Source of the DNA: Pseudomonadales bacterium
Lineage (GTDB): Bacteria; Pseudomonadota; Gammaproteobacteria; Pseudomonadales; Pseudohongiellaceae
Direction: 5' to 3'
Assembly: GCA_022827425.1 (NCBI GenBank)
Contig: JAJDSZ010000101.1
Span: forward strand, 1-33,975
DNA: 33,975 bases
In this document: positions 1-11,142 of the stretch, one piece after another
Layout of the letters: the number at the start of each line of letters is the position of its first letter
How positions within the stretch are numbered: the stretch's first letter is position 1
Made by a program: the position numbers and the translations under genes
Notes under the pieces: generated by a model
Seen by the model: only the letters and a program-made list of their open reading frames with translations
The model's database searches: none
Told to the model about the DNA's origin: nothing

Positions 1-876
<876 letters not shown>

Positions 877-918
877 TTACCAGAGCCAGGGGCTTGCGCC
901 CGCTGCGCCATTTGCCAG

Positions 919-3900
919 CTATTTGCTGACTTCGAGCTCCATGTCGATTCCCAGTGACCGGATTTCCTTCAGTAATACATTGAATGACTCCGGCATGGCC
1001 GGCTCCATTCGGTGATCGCCGTCGACGATGTTCTTGTACATCTTGGTGCGGCCGGCGACGTCATCGGATTTCACCGTGAGCATCTCCTGCAGGGTGTAGG
1101 CGGCGCCGTAGGCTTCCAGCGCCCAGACTTCCATTTCGCCAAAGCGCTGGCCGCCGAACTGGGCCTTGCCGCCGAGGGGCTGCTGGGTGACGAGGCTGTA
1201 GGAACCGGTGGAGCGGGCGTGCATCTTGTCGTCCACGAGATGGTTCAGCTTCAGCATGTACATGATGCCCACAGTGACCGGCGTATCGAACTTGTTGCCG
1301 GTGCGGCCGTCATACAAATCCACCTGGCCGCTTTCATCCATATTGGCCATCTTCAGCATCTGCTTGATTTCCGCCTCGGCGGTGCCGTCGAAGACCGGCG
1401 TCGCCATGGGCACGCCGGCCTTGAGGTTGTCCGCAAGCTCCAGCACCTCCTCATCGCTCAGGCCCTTGATGTCTTCCTTGCGGTTGCCCACGGAGTTGTA
1501 GATTTCGTGGAGCAGCCTGCGCACCGCGGGGGCCCTGCGTTTTTCCCGCAACTGCTGGTTGATCAACTGGCCAAGCCCCCGGGAGGCGCGGCCGAGATGG
1601 GTTTCCAGCACCTGGCCCACATTCATCCGCGAGGGCACGCCGAGCGGGTTGAGGACAATATCCACGGGTTCGCCGTGTTCGTCGTAGGGCATGTCCTCCA
1701 CCGGCATGATGGCCGAGATCACGCCCTTGTTGCCGTGGCGGCCGGCGAGCTTGTCACCTGGCTGCACCCGGCGCTTGATCGCGAGATAGACCTTGACGAT
1801 CTTGAGTATGCCGGGAGCCAAATCGTCGCCCGAGGTCAGCTTCTGGCGCTTGTCCTCCAAGCTCTCGTCGAGGTCGGTCCGGCGCTGTTCGAGCTGTTGC
1901 CGGGCGCGTTCGAGCTGGCGGTTGAGGCTGTCGTTCTTGAGCCGCAGCTTGAACCAGTCTTCCCGGGGCAGTTGCTCGAGATAATCCTGGCTCAGCTTCT
2001 GGCCCGACTTGAGCCCGGGGCCGCCGCTGACCTGCCTGCCCTTGAGCGCTTCGCCGAGGCGCTCGAAGGTGGCGCCTTCGACGATGCGGTATTCGTCCTC
2101 GATGTCCTTGCGGGCTTGATCGAGCTGATACTGATCGATTTCCAGCGCCCGCTGGTCTTTTTCGAGACCGTCCCGGGTGAAGATCTGCACGTCGATCACC
2201 GTGCCCCGGACGCTGGTGGGCACCCGCAGCGAGGTGTCCTTCACATCGGAAGCCTTTTCCCCGAAAATCGCCCGCAGCAGTTTTTCCTCGGGGGTGAGCT
2301 GGGTTTCTCCCTTGGGTGTCACCTTGCCCACGAGAATGTCGCCGGCGTCGACTTCGGCGCCGATATAGACGATGCCCGAAGCGTCGAGCTTGGCGAGCGC
2401 GCTTTCCCCCACGTTGGGAATATCGGCGGTCACCTCTTCCGAGCCGAGCCGGGTGTCCCTGGCCACGCAGGTCAGCTCCTGGATGTGGATCGTGGTGAAA
2501 CGATCCTCGGTCACCACCCGTTCCGAGATGAGGATCGAATCCTCGAAGTTGTACCCGTTCCAGGGCATGAAGGCGATGCGCATGTTCTGGCCGAGGGCGA
2601 GTTCGCCGGTATCCACCGAGGGTCCGTCGGCGAGGATATCGCCGCGGCTCACCACATCGCCCTGCTTCACCAGCGGCCGCTGGCTGATGCAGGTGTTCTG
2701 ATTGGAACGGGTGTACTTGGTCAACTGATAGATATCGACACCCGCCTCGCCGGCGTCGGTTTCCTCGTCGCTGACCCGCACGATCAGGCGCGCCGCGTCG
2801 ACGCTTTCGATCACGCCGCCGCGCTCGGCGATCAGGCAGACTCCGGAGTCCCGGGCCACATTGCCTTCCATGCCGGTTCCCACGAGCGGCTTTTCGGTCT
2901 TGATGGTGGGAATCGCCTGCCGCTGCATGTTCGAGCCCATCAGGGCGCGGTTGGCGTCGTCGTGTTCGAGAAAGGGAATCAGCGAGGCGGCCACCGAAAC
3001 CATCTGCTGGGGCGCCACATCCATGTAATCGACTTCTTCCCTGGGCTTCAGGGTGGTCTCGCCCTTGTGGCGCACGGTGACGAGATTGTCCGCGAGTTCT
3101 CCCCGGTTGTTGAGCGCCGCGCTGGCCTGGGCGATCACAAAATCGCTTTCGTCGATGGCCGACAGGAAATCGATCTCGTCGGTGACCTTGCGGTTGACGA
3201 CCTTGCGGTAGGGGCTTTCGAGAAAGCCGTAGTGATTGGCCCTGGCGTAGGTCGCCAGATTGTTGATCAGGCCGATATTCGGGCCTTCCGGCGTTTCCAC
3301 CGGGCACAGCCGGCCGTAGTGGGTGGGGTGCACGTCGCGCACTTCAAAGCCGGCCCGCTCCCGGGTGAGGCCGCCGGGGCCAAGCGCCGAAACCCGGCGC
3401 TTGTGGGTCACTTCGGACAGCGGATTGTTCTGGTCCATGAACTGGGAAAGCTGGCTTGAGCCGAAGAACTCCTTGACCGCGGCGCCGATGGGCTTGGCAT
3501 TGATCATGTCCTGGGGCATGAGGCCTTCGGAATCCGCCATGCTCAGGCGCTCCTTCACCGCGCGCTCGACCCGCACAAGGCCGACCCGGAACTGGTTTTC
3601 CGCCATTTCCCCCACCGAGCGGATGCGGCGGTTGCCGAGGTGGTCGATGTCGTCCACCGAACCGAAGCCGTTGCGGATCCCCACCAGGGTCTTGAGCACT
3701 TCGACGATGTCTTCCCTGTCGAGGGTCAGCTTGCCTTCGGAACTCTTGCGGTTCAGGCGGCGGTTGAACTTCATGCGGCCCACGTGGGACAGATCGTAGC
3801 GTTCGAGATTGAAGAACAGACTGTCGAACAGTTTCTCCGCGGATTCGGTGGTGGGTGGCTCGCCGGGCCGCATCATACGGTAGATCTCGATCTTGGCTTC

Positions 3901-5010
3901 AAGCTCGGAATTCGCGGGGTCGATGCGCAGGGTGTCCGAAACGAAGGGGCCGCAGTCGAGATCATTGGTATAGATCGTCTGGAATTCGGCAATGCCTTCG
4001 TCGATGAAGCGCTTGATGAGTTCGGGGCCGATTTCGGTATTGCAGGGCGCAACGATTTCGCCGGTTTCCTGATTGATGGCGTCCACCGCGAGGGATGAGC
4101 CGATAACGAAATCCTCGGTAACTTCGAGCGCGGTGATGCCGGCCCTTTCCATCTGCCGGATATGGCGGCTGGTGATGCGCCGGCCCGCCTCGACAATGAC
4201 CTTGCTGCGCTTGCTCTTGCCCTTGATCGGGAAAGACAGCACCTCGCCCCGCAGGCGCCTGGGCACGAGTTCCACCGAAATCACCGGCTCTTCCCCGGGG
4301 GTGATGCGGAAAGTATTGCGCTCGTAGAACATGTCGAGAATCTGTTCCGGGCCGTAGCCGAGGGCGCGCAGCAGGACCGTGGCCGGCAGCTTGCGGCGGC
4401 GGTCGATGCGCACGAAGACCAGGTCCTTCGGGTCGAACTCGAAATCGAGCCAGGAGCCGCGGTAGGGAATCACCCGGGCCGAATACAGCAGCTTGCCGGA
4501 ACTGTGGGTCTTGCCCTTGTCATGGTCGAAAAACACCCCCGGCGAGCGGTGGAGCTGGGACACGATCACCCGTTCGGTGCCATTGATGACAAAAGTGCCG
4601 GAATCGGTCATCAGGGGGATTTCCCCCATGTAGACCTCCTGCTCCTTCACTTCCTTGATCTTCTTCTGGGACGATTCCCTGTCGTAGAGAATCAGTTGCA
4701 GGGTCACCCTGAGCGAAGCGGCATAGGTGGCGCCGCGAACCTGGCACTCCTTGACATCGAAATCCGGCTTGCCGAGCCGGTAGCTCTTGTATTCCAAGGT
4801 CGCCTTGTCGGAATAGGAGTTGATCGGAAAAACCGACTTGAAAGCGCCGTGAAGGCCCTGGGTGCGGCGGTCGTCTGCGGGCACATGGGTCTGCAGGAAC
4901 TGCCGGTAGGAGTCCACCTGGATGGAAAGCAGATACGGAATATCCATCGCGCTCGGCAGCTTGCCGAAGTTCTTGCGGATGCGCTTCTTTTCAGTGTAGG
5001 TGTATGCCAT
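919..5010 (-). CDS. rpoB: RNA polymerase beta subunit
   Basis: RpoB is the second large subunit of RNA polymerase and carries the rifampicin-binding pocket. It is 1363 residues, close to the E. coli length of 1342. The N-terminus [19 protein letters not shown] is typical. The rifampicin region reads [24 protein letters not shown] and then [21 protein letters not shown], with the sensitive-type residues. The C-terminal clamp segment contains [26 protein letters not shown]. The gene lies between rplL and rpoC on the same strand; the 102-base spacer upstream contains an RNA hairpin. No truncation or frameshift is seen. Long open frames on the opposite strand (for example 1012-3459) are shadows produced by the GC-rich codon pattern. 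Confidence 0.99.
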   Translation of the reverse strand: MAYTYTEKKRIRKNFGKLPSAMDIPYLLSIQVDSYRQFLQTHVPADDRRTQGLHGAFKSVFPINSYSDKATLEYKSYRLGKPDFDVKECQVRGATYAASLRVTLQLILYDRESSQKKIKEVKEQEVYMGEIPLMTDSGTFVINGTERVIVSQLHRSPGVFFDHDKGKTHSSGKLLYSARVIPYRGSWLDFEFDPKDLVFVRIDRRRKLPATVLLRALGYGPEQILDMFYERNTFRITPGEEPVISVELVPRRLRGEVLSFPIKGKSKRSKVIVEAGRRITSRHIRQMERAGITALEVTEDFVIGSSLAVDAINQETGEIVAPCNTEIGPELIKRFIDEGIAEFQTIYTNDLDCGPFVSDTLRIDPANSELEAKIEIYRMMRPGEPPTTESAEKLFDSLFFNLERYDLSHVGRMKFNRRLNRKSSEGKLTLDREDIVEVLKTLVGIRNGFGSVDDIDHLGNRRIRSVGEMAENQFRVGLVRVERAVKERLSMADSEGLMPQDMINAKPIGAAVKEFFGSSQLSQFMDQNNPLSEVTHKRRVSALGPGGLTRERAGFEVRDVHPTHYGRLCPVETPEGPNIGLINNLATYARANHYGFLESPYRKVVNRKVTDEIDFLSAIDESDFVIAQASAALNNRGELADNLVTVRHKGETTLKPREEVDYMDVAPQQMVSVAASLIPFLEHDDANRALMGSNMQRQAIPTIKTEKPLVGTGMEGNVARDSGVCLIAERGGVIESVDAARLIVRVSDEETDAGEAGVDIYQLTKYTRSNQNTCISQRPLVKQGDVVSRGDILADGPSVDTGELALGQNMRIAFMPWNGYNFEDSILISERVVTEDRFTTIHIQELTCVARDTRLGSEEVTADIPNVGESALAKLDASGIVYIGAEVDAGDILVGKVTPKGETQLTPEEKLLRAIFGEKASDVKDTSLRVPTSVRGTVIDVQIFTRDGLEKDQRALEIDQYQLDQARKDIEDEYRIVEGATFERLGEALKGRQVSGGPGLKSGQKLSQDYLEQLPREDWFKLRLKNDSLNRQLERARQQLEQRRTDLDESLEDKRQKLTSGDDLAPGILKIVKVYLAIKRRVQPGDKLAGRHGNKGVISAIMPVEDMPYDEHGEPVDIVLNPLGVPSRMNVGQVLETHLGRASRGLGQLINQQLREKRRAPAVRRLLHEIYNSVGNRKEDIKGLSDEEVLELADNLKAGVPMATPVFDGTAEAEIKQMLKMANMDESGQVDLYDGRTGNKFDTPVTVGIMYMLKLNHLVDDKMHARSTGSYSLVTQQPLGGKAQFGGQRFGEMEVWALEAYGAAYTLQEMLTVKSDDVAGRTKMYKNIVDGDHRMEPAMPESFNVLLKEIRSLGIDMELEVSK

Positions 5011-5068
5011 GTCGTGTTCCCGGATCCGATAAACCGCCGCGGCGGCAATTGTCAGGCGCAGAAGACCC

Positions 5069-5091
5069 CCGGAACGGCGGAAGCCGTCCGG
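5069..5091 (-). promoter_or_regulatory. Hairpin in the rplL-rpoB spacer (possible processing or attenuation site)
   Basis: On the minus strand the arms CCGGACGGC and GCCGTTCCGG pair around a TTCC loop, with one bulged base. The position matches the E. coli rplL-rpoB spacer, which holds a partial attenuator and an RNase III processing hairpin. No U-tract follows, so it does not look like a complete intrinsic terminator. The role is inferred from position only. Confidence 0.4.
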
Positions 5092-5112
5092 AGTTCGCCA
5101 GTCTTGCCAGCC

Positions 5113-5493
5113 TTATTTGAGTTCAACAGTCGCGCCGGCTTCTTCCAGTGCTTTCCGCATCTCTTCAACTTCAGCCTTGGGCACCGCTTCCTTGACGGTG
5201 GAAGGCGCCCCATCGACCATTTCCTTGGCTTCCTTGAGTCCGAGCCCGGTGATCGCCCGCACTGCCTTGATGACATTGATCTTCTTGTCGCCAATGGCGG
5301 TGAGCACCACGTCGAACTCTTCCTTTTCCTCCGCCGGCGCCGCTTCGGCTGCGGCGGTCGCCGCAGGAGCGGCCGCAACCGCGGCGGCGGCGGATACGCC
5401 GAATTTCTCTTCCATCGCTTCAACGAGCTGGACGACGTCCATAACTGACATTTCGGCGATTGCGTCCAAAACTTCCTGGGTTGACAGAGCCAT
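5113..5493 (-). CDS. rplL: 50S ribosomal protein L7/L12
   Basis: L7/L12 is the stalk protein of the large subunit; several copies bind L10 and recruit translation GTPases such as EF-Tu and EF-G. The product is 126 residues, standard for the family. The N-terminal dimerisation helix region ([20 protein letters not shown]) is followed by an Ala-rich hinge at about residues 35-55. The globular C-terminal domain includes [20 protein letters not shown] and ends VELK. It follows rplJ by 46 bases. AGGAG lies ten bases before the ATG, with a second GGAG nearer to it. Confidence 0.98.
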   Translation of the reverse strand: MALSTQEVLDAIAEMSVMDVVQLVEAMEEKFGVSAAAAVAAAPAATAAAEAAPAEEKEEFDVVLTAIGDKKINVIKAVRAITGLGLKEAKEMVDGAPSTVKEAVPKAEVEEMRKALEEAGATVELK

Positions 5494-5539
5494 TACTCCA
5501 ATTCTCCTGGTTCTAGATCGTAAGTTTCACTGTTTGCGG

Positions 5540-6067
5540 TCAGGCGGCCTGCTTCCGGTCCCTCACCGCGGCAAGGGTTCGGGTCAGCCGCCCGGGGACT
5601 TCCCTGGCGGTGCGGGCAAGCCTGGTCACTGGCGCGAGCATGACGCTCATGAGCATGGACCTTGCCTGGTCAAGTGTCGGCATCTTGGCGAGCGCGTCGA
5701 TATCGCCGGGCGCAAGCAATCTGCCGCCAATGGACAGGGCCTTGATCTCGAAGTTGTCGTTGTCGTCGGCGAAGTCCTTCAGCACCCGCGCCGCCGACCC
5801 GGGATCCTCCCGGGAGAATGCGAGAATCGTCGGCCCCGAGAGCGCTTCCCGGATACAGGCGAACTCCGTGTTCTCCACCGCGCGCTTGAGCAATGAATTT
5901 CGCACCACGCGCAGATACACCCGGTTTTCCCTGGCGTCGCGACGCAAGGCGGCCATCTCTTCCACCGTGACGCCGCGGTAATCCGCGAGCACGGCGGACA
6001 TGGCGCCGCCCGCGGCCGCATTGACCTCGGCGACGATACGCTTCTTGTCTTCGAGTCCAAGTGGCAT
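5540..6067 (-). CDS. rplJ: 50S ribosomal protein L10
   Basis: L10 anchors the L7/L12 dimers to 23S rRNA at the base of the ribosomal stalk and, in E. coli, represses its own operon. The 175-residue product begins MPLGLEDKKRIVAEVN and contains the conserved RNA-binding segment VLADYRGVTVEEMAALRRDARE. It also has the RNSLLKRAVE stretch and a C-terminal helix that would bind L7/L12. The frame stays open upstream to 6133, but the ATG at 6067 was chosen. It matches the family N-terminus and has GGGAG about eight bases before it. The upstream 215-base leader probably carries the autoregulatory site. Confidence 0.97.
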   Translation of the reverse strand: MPLGLEDKKRIVAEVNAAAGGAMSAVLADYRGVTVEEMAALRRDARENRVYLRVVRNSLLKRAVENTEFACIREALSGPTILAFSREDPGSAARVLKDFADDNDNFEIKALSIGGRLLAPGDIDALAKMPTLDQARSMLMSVMLAPVTRLARTAREVPGRLTRTLAAVRDRKQAA

Positions 6068-6282
6068 TGTTCTGCTCCCGCCTACCCCTGAGATTGTTGA
6101 GCGGCCCGGAGGCCGCCGGTTTGCCCGGCGCAAACAGCGCCTGGTTGACAGGTGATTCGAATTCGAACCGGAGGTTCAAACTGGATCTCACCGTCTGCGC
6201 AGGAAATTAAGGCTCCAGACTTCCGGGGCCGCCCGCGGTCTTTGACAGTCTTACTTGAGCAATCCAAATAAGCCTTTCAAAT
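6068..6282 (-). promoter_or_regulatory. Untranslated rplA-rplJ spacer, candidate L10 leader
   Basis: The spacer of 215 bases before rplJ is far longer than the other gaps in this operon (1 to about 50 bases). In E. coli and many other bacteria this is where L10 (with L7/L12) binds the mRNA to shut off rplJL. The minus strand shows GC-rich self-complementary parts, such as GGCGGCCTCCGGGCCGC close to the start codon. I could not fit it to the known L10-leader fold by eye, so the assignment rests on position and length. Confidence 0.45.
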
Positions 6283-6978
6283 TCAAATGGCCAGGGATGA
6301 CTGGTCTATGACCAGGCCCGGGCCCATGGTCGAGGAAAGCACGACCTTCTTGATGTATATGCCCTTCGCCGAAGCGGGTTTGGCCTTCTTCAGATCCGCC
6401 AGCAGGCTTTCCAGATTCCTGCGCACCAGGGCGCCATCGAACCCGATTCGGCCGATGCCGCCATGGACGATGCCGTTGCGGTCGGTGCGGTAACGCACCT
6501 GCCCCGCCTTGGCGTTGCGTACCGCGGACTCCACATCGGGGGTTACCGTGCCCACCTTGGGATTGGGCATCAGCCCCCGGGGGCCGAGAATCGGGCCGAG
6601 GGCCCCCACCACGCGCATGGCGTCCGGCGAAGCGATGACCACGTCAAAATCGAGATTGCCGCCCTTGATGGACTCCGCAAGGTCATCCATTCCCACGACA
6701 TCGGCCCCGGCCGCCGTGGCCTTCCCGGCATTGGCGCCCTGGGTGAACACCGCAACCCGCACCTCCTTGCCGGTGCCTTCCGGCAGGGTGGTGGAACCGC
6801 GCACGAGCTGGTCCGACTTGCGCACATCCACCCCGAGGTTCACCGCCACGTCGATGGACTCCCTGAAGCCGCCCGCGGCCACGTCGGTGAGCAGGACCAC
6901 CGCGTCTTCCACGCTGTAGCTCTTGCCGGGAGCCGTTTTTTCCGCGATCTGTCGCTGTCTCTTGCTCAGCCTGGCCAT
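6283..6978 (-). CDS. rplA: 50S ribosomal protein L1
   Basis: L1 forms the mobile L1 stalk near the ribosomal E site and, in E. coli, represses the L11 operon. The product is 231 residues (E. coli 234), starting [14 protein letters not shown]. The signature region [18 protein letters not shown] is present, with [26 protein letters not shown] near residue 40. The frame is open upstream to 7230, but that extension is a shadow of rplK. The ATG at 6978 sits one base after the rplK stop (TGA-c-ATG), which suggests translational coupling. Confidence 0.98.
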   Translation of the reverse strand: MARLSKRQRQIAEKTAPGKSYSVEDAVVLLTDVAAGGFRESIDVAVNLGVDVRKSDQLVRGSTTLPEGTGKEVRVAVFTQGANAGKATAAGADVVGMDDLAESIKGGNLDFDVVIASPDAMRVVGALGPILGPRGLMPNPKVGTVTPDVESAVRNAKAGQVRYRTDRNGIVHGGIGRIGFDGALVRRNLESLLADLKKAKPASAKGIYIKKVVLSSTMGPGLVIDQSSLAI

Positions 6979-6979
6979 G

Positions 6980-7414
6980 TCACTCCACTCCTTCCACTTC
7001 GAGCCCCGCGCTGCGCGCGCTGCCGGCGAGGGTGCGCACCGCCGCGTCCATGTCCACAGCGTTGAGGTCGGGCATCTTGATATTGGCGACTTCTTCGAGC
7101 TGGGAACGATTGAGCCTGCCCACCTTCTCGGTGTTGGGACGGCCGCTGCCCTTGGCGACGCCGGCGGCCTTGCGCAGCAGCACGGCGGCGGGCGGGGTCT
7201 TGGTAATGAAGGAGAAGCTGCGGTCGGCATAGACGGTAATCACCACCGGCACCGGCAGTCCGGCTTCCATGCCCTGGGTCTGGGCATTGAAGGACTTGCA
7301 GAACTCCATGATATTCAGACCATGCTGGCCCAGAGCCGGGCCCACCGGCGGGCTTGGGTTCGCCTTGCCCGCGGGCACCTGCAACTTGACGTATGCCGCA
7401 ATCTTTTTGGCCAT
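6980..7414 (-). CDS. rplK: 50S ribosomal protein L11
   Basis: L11 binds the GTPase-associated centre of 23S rRNA and is needed for RelA activation during the stringent response. The 144-residue product starts [30 protein letters not shown], the hallmark N-terminus with its proline-rich hinge. It contains [25 protein letters not shown] and, near the C-terminus, the rRNA-binding stretch [19 protein letters not shown]. It lies 19 bases after nusG and is nearly fused to rplA. Confidence 0.98.
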   Translation of the reverse strand: MAKKIAAYVKLQVPAGKANPSPPVGPALGQHGLNIMEFCKSFNAQTQGMEAGLPVPVVITVYADRSFSFITKTPPAAVLLRKAAGVAKGSGRPNTEKVGRLNRSQLEEVANIKMPDLNAVDMDAAVRTLAGSARSAGLEVEGVE

Positions 7415-7433
7415 CCGCTTTCTCCGACTTCTC

Positions 7434-7967
7434 TCAGCTTTTCTCTACCTGGCCGAATTCAAGCTCCACCGGGGTGGGTCGGCCGAAAATGAGCACAGCC
7501 ACCCGCAGCCGGCTTTTTTCGTAATTCACTTCCTCGACGGTTCCGGTGAAATCGTTGAACGGGCCGTCGGTAATGCGCACCATCTCGCCGGGTTCGTAAA
7601 TCGTCTTGTGGGCCGGGGTTTCCTCGCTTTCCTCCATGCGCCGCAGGATCGCCGCGGCTTCCTGGTCGGAAATCGCCGCCGGCTTTTCCGCCGTGCCGCC
7701 GATGAAGCCCATGACCCGGGGCGTTTCCTTCACCAGGTGCCAGGTGTCGTCGTTCAGTTCCATATGCACCAGCACATAGCCCGGAAAGAACTTGCGCTCG
7801 CTCTTGCGCTTCTGCCCGGCGCGCATTTCGAGCACTTCTTCGGTGGGCACGAGCACCTCGTCGAAACATTCCTTGAACGGCGACCGTTCGATCCGGTCCC
7901 GCAGTGCCTCCATGGCGCGCTTCTCGTAGCCTGAAAAGGCGTGTACCACGTACCATTTTTTGCTCAT
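7434..7967 (-). CDS. nusG: Transcription termination/antitermination factor NusG
   Basis: NusG binds the RNA polymerase clamp, suppresses pausing, contacts Rho, and couples transcription to ribosomal S10. The product is 177 residues (E. coli 181). The NGN domain begins [20 protein letters not shown] and includes [15 protein letters not shown]. The C-terminal KOW domain includes [31 protein letters not shown]. The ATG at 7967 matches the family start; the 17-codon upstream extension was rejected. It lies 54 bases after secE, the conserved secE-nusG pair. Confidence 0.98.
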   Translation of the reverse strand: MSKKWYVVHAFSGYEKRAMEALRDRIERSPFKECFDEVLVPTEEVLEMRAGQKRKSERKFFPGYVLVHMELNDDTWHLVKETPRVMGFIGGTAEKPAAISDQEAAAILRRMEESEETPAHKTIYEPGEMVRITDGPFNDFTGTVEEVNYEKSRLRVAVLIFGRPTPVELEFGQVEKS

Positions 7968-8021
7968 CTGCGGTTCCAGTCCCCATCGCCCGGAAGGCGG
8001 CCTTGGTCTTGTTGCCATTCG

Positions 8022-8384
8022 CTAACTGATAATGCCGGAAATGATTCCGTTCAGACCCCAGTCGAGAAACCAGAGAATGATCGCCAGAATGAAAATGACG
8101 ATCAGCACGATAATGGTGGTCTGCACGGTTTCCTGGCGCGTGGGCCAGACCACCTTGCGGATTTCCACTCTCGCTTCGAGACAAAGCTCCACAAAGGCGC
8201 GGCCGCGATCGGTCTGCGCCGCAATCCAGCCGGCCGCGCCGGCAAGCGCCAGTAGTCCGACGGTGCGCAACAACAGGGATTCGGTGGAAAAATAGCTGTT
8301 GGCATATACGCCGCCCGCGATTATCGCGGCGACGACCGCCCACTTGATCCAGTCCGTTCTGGCCCGATCACCTTGTTCTGACAT
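8022..8384 (-). CDS. secE: Preprotein translocase subunit SecE
   Basis: SecE clamps SecY in the inner-membrane SecYEG channel. The 120-residue product shows three membrane segments, as in E. coli SecE (127 aa): roughly residues 13-33, 38-58 and 88-115. The conserved amphipathic stretch EIRKVVWPTRQETVQTT precedes the last helix and is diagnostic. The ATG at 8384 (MSEQGDRARTDW) was preferred; the extension to 8441 would add 19 residues of no family resemblance and approach the tRNA. It lies between tRNA-Trp and nusG. Confidence 0.96.
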   Translation of the reverse strand: MSEQGDRARTDWIKWAVVAAIIAGGVYANSYFSTESLLLRTVGLLALAGAAGWIAAQTDRGRAFVELCLEARVEIRKVVWPTRQETVQTTIIVLIVIFILAIILWFLDWGLNGIISGIIS

Positions 8385-8445
8385 GTATGTACGAAATCCG
8401 CCGACCTGCCGCCGGGCACACCCCCGCTGCAGGGCAATCATCTGT

Positions 8446-9710
<1,265 letters not shown>

Positions 9711-9798
9711 TGTTGCCTGACCTCGTTCTGTTACTGAAAACCGGAATCGCGGGTTCAGGATTCCCGCTCATCCGAATCGATGAAATAGTCCGCAAATG

Positions 9799-9874
9799 TG
9801 GTGCTCACATCCGGAGTTGAACCGGAGACCTCTTCATTACCAATGAAGTGCTCTACCTCCTGAGCTATGCGAGC
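9799..9874 (-). tRNA. thrT: tRNA-Thr (GGT)
   Basis: A 76-base cloverleaf with encoded CCA is on the minus strand. Acceptor arms GCTCGCA and TGTGAGC pair with one G-U. The anticodon stem CTTCA/TGAAG closes the loop TTGGTAA, giving anticodon GGT (Thr). The T loop is TTCAACT. It is the last of the three tRNAs before tuf, 88 bases upstream of the tuf start. Confidence 0.97.
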
Positions 9875-9904
9875 CATTCGTTGCGCCGATGCCCGGATGC
9901 AAAT

Positions 9905-9978
9905 TGGAGCGGGTAGCGGGAATCGAACCCGCGCAACCAGCTTGGAAGGCTGGGGTTCTACCTCTGAACTATACCCGC
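9905..9978 (-). tRNA. glyT: tRNA-Gly (TCC)
   Basis: A 74-base cloverleaf with encoded CCA is on the minus strand. Acceptor arms GCGGGTA and TACCCGC pair perfectly and the discriminator is T. The anticodon stem CCAGC/GCTGG carries loop CTTCCAA, so the anticodon is TCC. It lies 30 bases before tRNA-Thr and after tRNA-Tyr, the order also seen in E. coli tyrU-glyT-thrT-tufB. Confidence 0.97.
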
Positions 9979-10009
9979 CGCCGGCAAATGCTCCGCTCCA
10001 CAACTCAAG

Positions 10010-10093
10010 TGGTGGAGGGGGGTGGATTTGAACCACCGAAGCTTACGCGTCAGATTTACAGTCTGATCCCTTTGGCCACTCGGGAACCCCTCC
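10010..10093 (-). tRNA. tyrU: tRNA-Tyr (GTA)
   Basis: An 84-base class II tRNA with a long variable arm and encoded CCA is on the minus strand. Acceptor arms GGAGGGG and CCCCTCC pair perfectly. The anticodon stem CAGAC/(A)TCTG carries TGTAAAT, so the anticodon is GTA (Tyr). It is the first transcribed gene of the tRNA-tuf cluster, about 50 bases downstream of the predicted promoter. Confidence 0.96.
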
Positions 10094-10147
10094 CAAATCA
10101 GAGCCCCAACCGGGCGCTTTCAGCCGATGGCTCTCACAGGGGGCGGC

Positions 10148-10176
10148 ATTTTAGTGTAAATGTCCTGCGTGTGCAA
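10148..10176 (-). promoter_or_regulatory. Sigma70-type promoter of the tRNA-tuf operon
   Basis: Reading the minus strand, a -35 TTGCAC and a -10 TAAAAT (5 of 6 consensus) are separated by 17 bases. The -10 is followed at once by the GC-rich discriminator GCCGCCC. A GC-rich discriminator is the known hallmark of stable-RNA promoters under ppGpp/DksA control. The element sits between the short membrane-peptide gene and tRNA-Tyr, where an operon start is expected. Confidence 0.7.
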
Positions 10177-10203
10177 ACATTTCACAGGGATTTTCCGCAG
10201 CGC

Positions 10204-10416
10204 TCAATTCGGGGCTTCGGGCGGCGAAATCAGGCCATTGGGGGAGCTCGTCCGGGCCTGTTCGCGCTCGGCGGCGCGGGCTTCGTTGACGAGCTGCAAT
10301 CCCGAATCGCGCAGGGGTGGCGGCTCCGGGGATGACCGTTCCGGGGGCGGAGCCAGCAGGCTCCAGCCGAAATAGCCGAAGTTGAGCAGCAGCAGTGCAA
10401 CCAGCAGATAGCGCAT
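10204..10416 (-). CDS. Short single-pass membrane peptide, possibly a SPOR-family protein without its SPOR domain
   Basis: A 70-residue product starts three bases after the coaX stop. Residues 1-21 (MRYLLVALLLLNFGYFGWSL) form one membrane helix, followed by a Pro/Glu/Arg-rich tail. Many Pseudomonas-type genomes have, at this exact place between coaX and tRNA-Tyr, a protein with a similar N-terminus (MRWLFLLLLVLN-type) followed by a peptidoglycan-binding SPOR domain. Here the frame stops with TGA at 10204, and no SPOR-like sequence follows before the promoter. It may be a shortened homologue or a decayed gene. Function is unknown. Confidence 0.6.
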   Translation of the reverse strand: MRYLLVALLLLNFGYFGWSLLAPPPERSSPEPPPLRDSGLQLVNEARAAEREQARTSSPNGLISPPEAPN

Positions 10417-10419
10417 GGA

Positions 10420-11142
10420 TCAGGCTCCCAGGGCGAGTCCGTCGAGCACGAGTTCGGGTACGAGCAGCATCGGTTCCAGTTCGAGTTCCCGCCGCAGCAG
10501 GGGCGCATCGCCCCCACTGAGAATCAGTGTGGCATCCGTCCTGTTTTCTTCCGCCATTCGCCGCGCCGCCGCCTGTATCGCGCTGCACAACATGAACAGG
10601 GCGCCATTGCGAACCGCGACGCCGGTGTCGTTGCCGGGGGCGCTGGATACGGAACCGCTTTCCGGCGGCAATACGATGCCGGTGTTTTGCAGCAGGCCGG
10701 ATTGCGCCACGCGCAATCCCGGCAGGATGTATCCGCCGAGATGCAATCCGTCGGCATTGAGCATGTCAATCGTCAGCGCCGTGCCGCTGTCGACGATCAG
10801 GCAACCGCCCCGGGCGCGCCGGTAGCCGGCAAGCATGGCCAACCAGCGGTCGGCGCCGAGGTCGACCGGGTCCGGGTACTGGATACGCACGCCGCCGCAT
10901 TCCCGCCGCACCCGGGCAAAACGCGGCCGCAGATTCCACTTGCGCGCCAGCCAGGCGGACAACTCCGCTTCGAACTCGGCGCCGCGCACGCTGCAAATGA
11001 GAACCTGTTCGGGGGAAGCGGTGTCACCGAGGTCCGCATCCAGCCGGGAAAGATTTGCAGCGCTTGCCGCCGCGGCGCCCCGCCAGCGCCATTTCAGACT
11101 GCTGTTGCCGGCGTCGATCTCGAGAATCCCCGAATGGCTCAC
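10420..11142 (-). CDS. coaX: Type III pantothenate kinase
   Basis: CoaX phosphorylates pantothenate in the first step of coenzyme A synthesis. Type III enzymes belong to the acetate/sugar kinase/Hsp70 fold and need a monovalent cation. The 240-residue product shows the phosphate-1 motif EIDAGNSSLKWR near the N-terminus. It also has PDPVDLGADRWLAMLAGY, the second phosphate motif VDSGTALTIDML, GGYILPGL and a late LSGGDA motif. The start is GTG at 11142, whose bases overlap the birA stop (GTGA), so translation is coupled. The birA-coaX pair upstream of the tRNA-tuf cluster matches Pseudomonas. Confidence 0.93.
   Translation of the reverse strand: MSHSGILEIDAGNSSLKWRWRGAAAASAANLSRLDADLGDTASPEQVLICSVRGAEFEAELSAWLARKWNLRPRFARVRRECGGVRIQYPDPVDLGADRWLAMLAGYRRARGGCLIVDSGTALTIDMLNADGLHLGGYILPGLRVAQSGLLQNTGIVLPPESGSVSSAPGNDTGVAVRNGALFMLCSAIQAAARRMAEENRTDATLILSGGDAPLLRRELELEPMLLVPELVLDGLALGA

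Noticed and set aside
1012-3459. 815-codon open frame antisense to rpoB
   Set aside because: It is the mirror of rpoB codons in GC-rich DNA; the composition (His/Gly/Leu/Val repeats) has no family resemblance and rpoB is certain.
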